Assembly (NCBI GenBank): GCA_025361065.1
Contig: JANYAY010000126.1
Span: forward strand, 1-36,730
DNA: 36,730 bases
Origin: Deltaproteobacteria bacterium
GTDB taxonomy: Bacteria > Desulfobacterota > Syntrophia > Syntrophales > Smithellaceae
Direction: 5' to 3'
Part shown: positions 33,213-36,730 of the stretch, in pieces
Layout of the letters: the number at the start of each line of letters is the position of its first letter
Numbering within the stretch: the first letter of the stretch is position 1
Notes under the pieces: generated by a model
The model's input: only the letters and a program-made list of their open reading frames with translations
Told to the model about the DNA's origin: nothing
The model's database searches: none
Made by a program: the position numbers and the translations under genes

Positions 33213-33297
33213 CACTATTGATAGTGGAGGTGTATCTTAACTGATGATGCCTCGCTATCGTAAGGAAGATTTTGTGGAAAGAGCCATAATTTTATAG
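33213..33297 (+). other. Palindrome, ribosome site and 17-codon ORF: possible truncated gene start
   Basis: CACTATTGATAGTG (33213-33226) is a perfect 6+6 palindrome. It overlaps GGAGG (33225-33229), which is followed by ATG ATG at 33244-33249. The frame reads 'MMPRYRKEDFVERAIIL' and stops at TAG (33295-33297), inside the end of the murI frame. The start resembles the first residues of some small regulators, but it is far too short to be one. It may be the beginning of a gene lost by deletion, with the palindrome as its old operator. Very tentative. Confidence 0.25.
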
Positions 33298-34098
33298 CCT
33301 GACCAGCTCCACCTGGCCTAAAGTGCGGCCCAGAAAGCGTTCCCCGATTGTTTGAAAACGGTAGGGCACGTCGCTGACGCAAAACAGATATTTAGGCGGC
33401 TGCTGATTGGGATTTCCTAAATTGAGTTGGTTGAGTAAATCGCCCGTTGCATCGGCCATGGCCTCTGCCGAATCGATAAGATTTATTTTTGGTCCGACAA
33501 TCTCCTGCAATAATGCTTTCAAAAGCGGATAATGAGTGCAGCCCAAAACCAACGTATCAATTTGCTCAGCCAGCACCGGTTTTAAATATTCCTGGGCGAT
33601 GAGCCGGGTTGCGGGATGATCGAACCAGCCTTCTTCGACCAGAGGCACAAAAAGCGGGCAGGCCTGAGAATAGATTTTTGCTTCCTTATCCAGCAGATGA
33701 ATCGCCCGGGCGTAGGCATTACTGTTAATTGTTGCCGGAGTGCCGATAACACCAATGGATTTAGTTGCGGTTTCCGCCGCGGCATTGCGGGCGCTGGCTT
33801 CGATGACTTCCAGCACCGGCACGGGAGATAAATCTTTGATGGCCGAATAAGCCACAGCAGCCATCGTATTACAGGCAACGACCAGCAGCTTGACATCTTT
33901 TTGCAGGAGAAATTCGGTGATTTGCGTGGCATAACGACTGATGGTTTCCACCGACTTAATGCCGTAGGGCACCCGCGCGGTATCGCCAAAATATATGATG
34001 TTTTCAAAAGGCAGGCGTTCCATCAGGGCACGCACGACCGTCAGTCCGCCAATGCCCGAATCAAATACACCGATCGCCTGATTGTTTTTTATATCCAC
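33292..34098 (-). CDS. murI: Glutamate racemase
   Basis: Makes D-glutamate for peptidoglycan. The cofactor-independent two-cysteine mechanism is seen as C76 ('LLVVACNTMAAVAY') and C187 ('TLVLGCTHYPLL'). 'AIGVFDSGIGGLTVVRAL' (9-25), 'IIYFGDTARVPYG' and 'VPLVEEGWFDHPAT' are also typical. At 268 aa it has the usual length. It is the last gene of the minus-strand run that includes the kinase/phosphatase/FHA genes, but a 148-bp repeat element lies between it and the FHA gene, so joint transcription is uncertain. No strong ribosome-binding site can be identified. Confidence 0.96.
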   Translation of the reverse strand: MDIKNNQAIGVFDSGIGGLTVVRALMERLPFENIIYFGDTARVPYGIKSVETISRYATQITEFLLQKDVKLLVVACNTMAAVAYSAIKDLSPVPVLEVIEASARNAAAETATKSIGVIGTPATINSNAYARAIHLLDKEAKIYSQACPLFVPLVEEGWFDHPATRLIAQEYLKPVLAEQIDTLVLGCTHYPLLKALLQEIVGPKINLIDSAEAMADATGDLLNQLNLGNPNQQPPKYLFCVSDVPYRFQTIGERFLGRTLGQVELVRL

Positions 34099-34139
34099 GA
34101 ATATTTAACTCATAAAAAGATGAAAAATTAAACTTTTTA

Positions 34140-34287
34140 GACGGCCTCGTAAAAAGCTCCAGAGGCAAGGCACGCAAATCACGAGGAGTGAGGCGTACTT
34201 TCAGCGTACGCCGCAATAAGCCTGCCCCGGCGAAGGCCGGGGAGAGATGCAGCGTAACGCAGCATATGGACTTTTTACGTGGCCGTC
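34140..34287. mobile_element. 148-bp MITE-like element with 17-bp terminal inverted repeats
   Basis: GACGGCCTCGTAAAAAG (34140-34156) and CTTTTTACGTGGCCGTC (34271-34287) are inverted with 16 of 17 matches. Inside are CCCCGGC/GCCGGGG and GCGTAC/GTACGC hairpins, and no ORF. The right end overlaps the stop codon of the FHA gene. No clear target-site duplication is visible. The size and ends are those of a miniature inverted-repeat element mobilised in trans. Confidence 0.65.
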
Positions 34288-34993
34288 ACTCTTTAATATA
34301 AAACTGCAGCTTGAGATTGCTTACTTCCACAATATCCCCGTCTTTCAGATCATAACGGCGGTCTATTACTTTGCCGTTAATCTTTAAATCTTTACCGCCG
34401 GACGGGGTGATGAAATAACCTTCTTTGCGGCGGTTAACCAGAGCTGCCAATTTGGGGGCGAAAAAACCCTTCAGCTTAATTGCGGAACCATCTTCTTTAC
34501 CGATCGCAGAAACTCTTTCTTTGAGTTCATATTCTCTCTGATTCGTCGCCGTCGATCCTTCAATGACCAGAAAACCACCCAGCTGCTCCGGAATGTTTTT
34601 ATCGGCGGCAGTGATGATTTTCTTTTGATCATCGGGAGCGATAACCATTGTTTCATCCATCGAGCGGCCGCGCACGGAAAAATTCTTTTTATCTACTTCC
34701 CTTTTTTTATCGGTAAAGACCTGAATTGTATGCACGCCGATTAAAATCACATCGTCATCAAAAAGCTCCGTCTTGGACACCTTCTGGCTATTTACATAAG
34801 TGCCGTTCAGACTGCTTAAATCTTCCAGCACCACCTCATTGCCTTCCACCTTAATCCGGGCATGGTGGCCGGATACTGCCTGATTATCAATAACGATATC
34901 GTTGTCCGGCTTTCGGCCGATAGTCGTCAATTCTTTCTCCAGCACAATTTCCTGGACGACAGCTTCTTTGTATTTAAGTAGGATCTTTGCCAT
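34286..34993 (-). CDS. FHA-domain protein with a second FHA-like domain
   Basis: A 235-aa cytoplasmic phosphothreonine-binding protein. The first FHA domain (about 1-95) has all key residues: 'TTIGRKPDNDIVID' (R27), 'AVSGHHARI' (S41, H44) and 'SSLNGTYVN' (N63, G64). A linker follows with 'SMDETMVIAP' (111-120), a Thr (T115) resembling the phospho-site of GarA-like proteins. The second domain (about 140-235) is FHA-like ('VSAIGKEDGSAIKL', 'LKINGKVI', 'LKDGDIVEV') but lacks the Ser-x-x-His, so it probably does not bind phospho-Thr. Its ATG is 3 bases after the phosphatase stop. The adjacent Ser/Thr kinase is the likely partner. The TGA stop lies in the terminal repeat of the neighbouring element. 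Confidence 0.88.
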   Translation of the reverse strand: MAKILLKYKEAVVQEIVLEKELTTIGRKPDNDIVIDNQAVSGHHARIKVEGNEVVLEDLSSLNGTYVNSQKVSKTELFDDDVILIGVHTIQVFTDKKREVDKKNFSVRGRSMDETMVIAPDDQKKIITAADKNIPEQLGGFLVIEGSTATNQREYELKERVSAIGKEDGSAIKLKGFFAPKLAALVNRRKEGYFITPSGGKDLKINGKVIDRRYDLKDGDIVEVSNLKLQFYIKE

Positions 34994-34996
34994 GTG

Positions 34997-35791
34997 TCAC
35001 CTCCGGAAAAATTCCATCAATTTAAACAAAGCCGAATACCATTTTTTCTTCTTAATATAACCGATAACCACTGTGATATTGTCCCTGCCGCCTCGTTCAT
35101 TGGCTGCATTAATCAGGGCATCACCCGCGGCAACCGGGTCGCCGGCTGCCGAAATGATTTCCAGCATCGCCTCGTCACTGAGCATAGTATTAAGGCCGTC
35201 GCTGCACAAGAACAAAATATCATCATCGAACATGGTAAGCTCATCCAGATCCGCTTCCATATCCGCACTGATCCCCAGGGCTTTCGTGAGAATATTCCTC
35301 ATTTCCGATTTAGCCGCTTCTTCGCGGGTGATTATATCACGTTTTACCTGTTCATTAACCATTGAATGATCATCGGTTAACTGGTCAATATTATCGGCCC
35401 GAATCAGGTAGGCGCGGCTGTCGCCAATATGGGCGATGCTTAATTTATTCCCCGTCAGGAGAACAGCCACAATTGTGGTGCCCATACCCTTTAACTGCGG
35501 TGAACTTTGTGCCGCTTCATAAACAGCCTGATTGGCCAGGCGGATTGCACAGCAAAGCTTATTGGTGGCGTCCGAATAAGCAGGATTGACGGCACCTACC
35601 AACTTTTGCGGCCCCTGAAAGTAATCCCGGATAACATTAACCACCAATTTACTGGCTACCTCGCCGGATGCATGACCGCCCATACCATCGGCAACGACGA
35701 GCAAACCCAGTTTTTCATCCAAATAAAAATTATCTTCGTTATTGGCTCGAACTAAACCCTGATCGGTTTTACCGCCGGCGGTTAAATTCAA
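34997..35791 (-). CDS. PP2C-family serine/threonine phosphatase
   Basis: A 264-aa soluble PPM/PP2C phosphatase that should reverse the phosphorylation made by the neighbouring kinase. The metal-binding residues are intact: 'GLVRANNEDNFYLD' (E19, D20), 'VVADGMGGHASGEVA' (D35, G36), 'IGDSRAYLIR' (D124), 'LFLCSDGLNTML' (D198) and 'GGRDNITVVIG' (D237). The length matches bacterial PrpC/Stp proteins. The tail is basic and hydrophobic ('KKKKWYSALFKLMEFFRR'), perhaps membrane-seeking. It is followed after 3 bases by the FHA gene and preceded by the kinase gene, with a repeat-containing gap of 135 bases. Confidence 0.94.
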   Translation of the reverse strand: MNLTAGGKTDQGLVRANNEDNFYLDEKLGLLVVADGMGGHASGEVASKLVVNVIRDYFQGPQKLVGAVNPAYSDATNKLCCAIRLANQAVYEAAQSSPQLKGMGTTIVAVLLTGNKLSIAHIGDSRAYLIRADNIDQLTDDHSMVNEQVKRDIITREEAAKSEMRNILTKALGISADMEADLDELTMFDDDILFLCSDGLNTMLSDEAMLEIISAAGDPVAAGDALINAANERGGRDNITVVIGYIKKKKWYSALFKLMEFFRR

Positions 35792-35803
35792 TTAAGCCTC
35801 CTT

Positions 35804-35909
35804 AGGGGCCGTTATCAAACGGCAACCCATGCGGGTTGCGAGACCATTACATTACAAACCATTTCGTTACAGCTCCTTATGCCATTTGCTAACGGCTTAC
35901 GGCCCCTTA
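35804..35909. repeat. Inverted-repeat insert between kinase and phosphatase genes
   Basis: AGGGGCCGTTA (35804-35814) faces TTACGGCCCCTTA (35897-35909). The same ends bound a shorter insert at 11508-11569, and both are followed by TATGCCG. Internal bases differ, including an extra GCAACCCATGCGGGTTGC hairpin here (35822-35839). It is non-coding and possibly a dispersed repeat; it does not end in a T run. Confidence 0.5.
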
Positions 35910-35926
35910 TGCCGGTTACGATATTA

Positions 35927-36730
35927 CTATGTTACAGTGTCGCTGGACAACGGCTTAGTCAGGCAAGCAAGCAAATCATCAACTAATAATTTACCGGTTT
36001 GATAACGGGCTTCAACTTCTTTGGCCAGAAGCTTTTCGACGATCGGAACCAATTTCTCCGGAATATCGGGAGAGAGTTCTTTAATCGATGCAGGCGCCGT
36101 TGATGTTATATTGTACATAAGCGTCGTGATGCTCTCTCCGTTAAAAGGCTTTTCTCCGGCAATAAGCTCATATAGGACGACACCCAGCGAAAATAAATCA
36201 GAACGGCCGTCCACTTTTTTGCCGGCTATTTGTTCCGGCGACATATAACTGGGAGTACCCAGGATAACTCCGGTTTGTGTTTTGGATGAGGACATGACGC
36301 GGGCAATGCCAAAATCCGCCACCTTGACCTCACGATTGTTCAAGATCATAATATTGGCCGGTTTGATATCACGATGAACGATGCCATTGACATGAGCATA
36401 GTCCAGCGCCGCAGCGACACAAGAGACAACACGTATCAGTTCTTCTGTCGGCAGGAGGTTTTCTTTCCGGCAATATTTGCTAAGATCTGATCCGTCCAGC
36501 AGTTCCATAGCCATATAGGCAATTTCATAATCCTCACCGACATCGAAAATAGTGACGATATTAGGATGTGATAATTTGCCGGCAGCTTCTGCTTCCCGGA
36601 AAAATCTTTTTTTCACTTCATCGAGTTGTTCGGAATCGATTTCTTCATATCTTAAAGTTTTGATGGCCACTTCGCGGTTAATCCGCGGGTCTTTGCCCAG
36701 GAACACCGTGCCCATTGCACCGCGGCCCAA
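35927..36730 (-). CDS. Ser/Thr protein kinase, partial (5' end outside window)
   Basis: The catalytic domain of a Hanks-type kinase, 267 codons to the stop; the N-terminus is beyond the right edge, since the first visible residues are the glycine loop 'GRGAMGTVFLG'. Key residues in visible numbering: ATP lysine K24 ('VAIKTLR'), Glu49, catalytic D121 ('VHRDIKPANIMI'), D139 of DFG ('VADFGIARV'), activation-loop Thr at 151, 153 and 159 ('TQTGVILGTPSYMSPEQIAG'). The protein ends soon after the kinase fold ('TKPLSSDTVT'), with no transmembrane or PASTA extension, so it is cytoplasmic at least at the C-terminus. It heads the phosphatase/FHA pair. Confidence 0.93.
   Translation of the reverse strand: MGRGAMGTVFLGKDPRINREVAIKTLRYEEIDSEQLDEVKKRFFREAEAAGKLSHPNIVTIFDVGEDYEIAYMAMELLDGSDLSKYCRKENLLPTEELIRVVSCVAAALDYAHVNGIVHRDIKPANIMILNNREVKVADFGIARVMSSSKTQTGVILGTPSYMSPEQIAGKKVDGRSDLFSLGVVLYELIAGEKPFNGESITTLMYNITSTAPASIKELSPDIPEKLVPIVEKLLAKEVEARYQTGKLLVDDLLACLTKPLSSDTVT

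Overview
The window looks like a chromosomal segment of an anaerobic deltaproteobacterium (Desulfobacterota, most plausibly a Syntrophales relative). The reasons are a long acyl-CoA dehydrogenase, GatCAB amidotransferase genes, a DUF116 protein, a short 'GYGVQG' ketol-acid reductoisomerase, a large soluble PAS histidine kinase, and several families of short dispersed inverted repeats. This placement is inference: no rRNA or tRNA gene is present.

Layout. 1-666 has no gene and is full of short inverted repeats. 667-1601 holds an AT-rich orphan gene and a possible 49-residue ORF. 1665-5895 is an RND efflux adaptor/pump pair behind an extended -10 promoter. 6014-12743 (minus strand) is a tightly packed run: deacetylase-like gene, gatC, gatA, gatB, mtnA, HAD phosphatase and DUF116. 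Three of its junctions are ATGA overlaps and one is TAATG. 13149-14993 is an acyl-CoA dehydrogenase. 15227-18370 is tatA, tatC and a class A penicillin-binding protein. 18651-22202 (minus) is a cytoplasmic hybrid histidine kinase with six PAS domains. 22341-28722 is the branched-chain amino acid region: promoter, leader peptide, attenuator, ilvB, ilvN, ilvC, then ilvD and an SDR dehydrogenase. 28883-32548 (minus) holds a GNAT acetyltransferase, a 14-TM-type MFS exporter and a double-length ThyX. 32652-33130 (minus) is an AT-rich toxin-antitoxin pair. 33292-36730 (minus) is murI, a short mobile-type repeat, and an FHA / PP2C phosphatase / Ser-Thr kinase module cut by the window end.

How genes work together. 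IlvBN, IlvC and IlvD supply three successive steps of valine/isoleucine synthesis. The leader peptide has 16 Leu/Ile/Val residues out of 34 and is followed by mutually exclusive hairpins, so transcription attenuation is likely. IlvN also carries Asp at the position equivalent to the valine-site Gly14 of E. coli IlvH, which suggests weakened feedback inhibition. The kinase, phosphatase and FHA protein form a phospho-Thr write/erase/read set. TatA/TatC form a protein export system next to a cell-wall synthase.

Most unusual items: the ilv leader/attenuator combined with the IlvN substitution; an acidic cofactor loop in IlvC; the tandem ThyX whose two halves keep complementary parts of the signature; a toxin gene whose promoter predicts a leaderless mRNA and which lies between possible gene fragments; and a 148-bp element whose terminal repeat overlaps the stop codon of the FHA gene.
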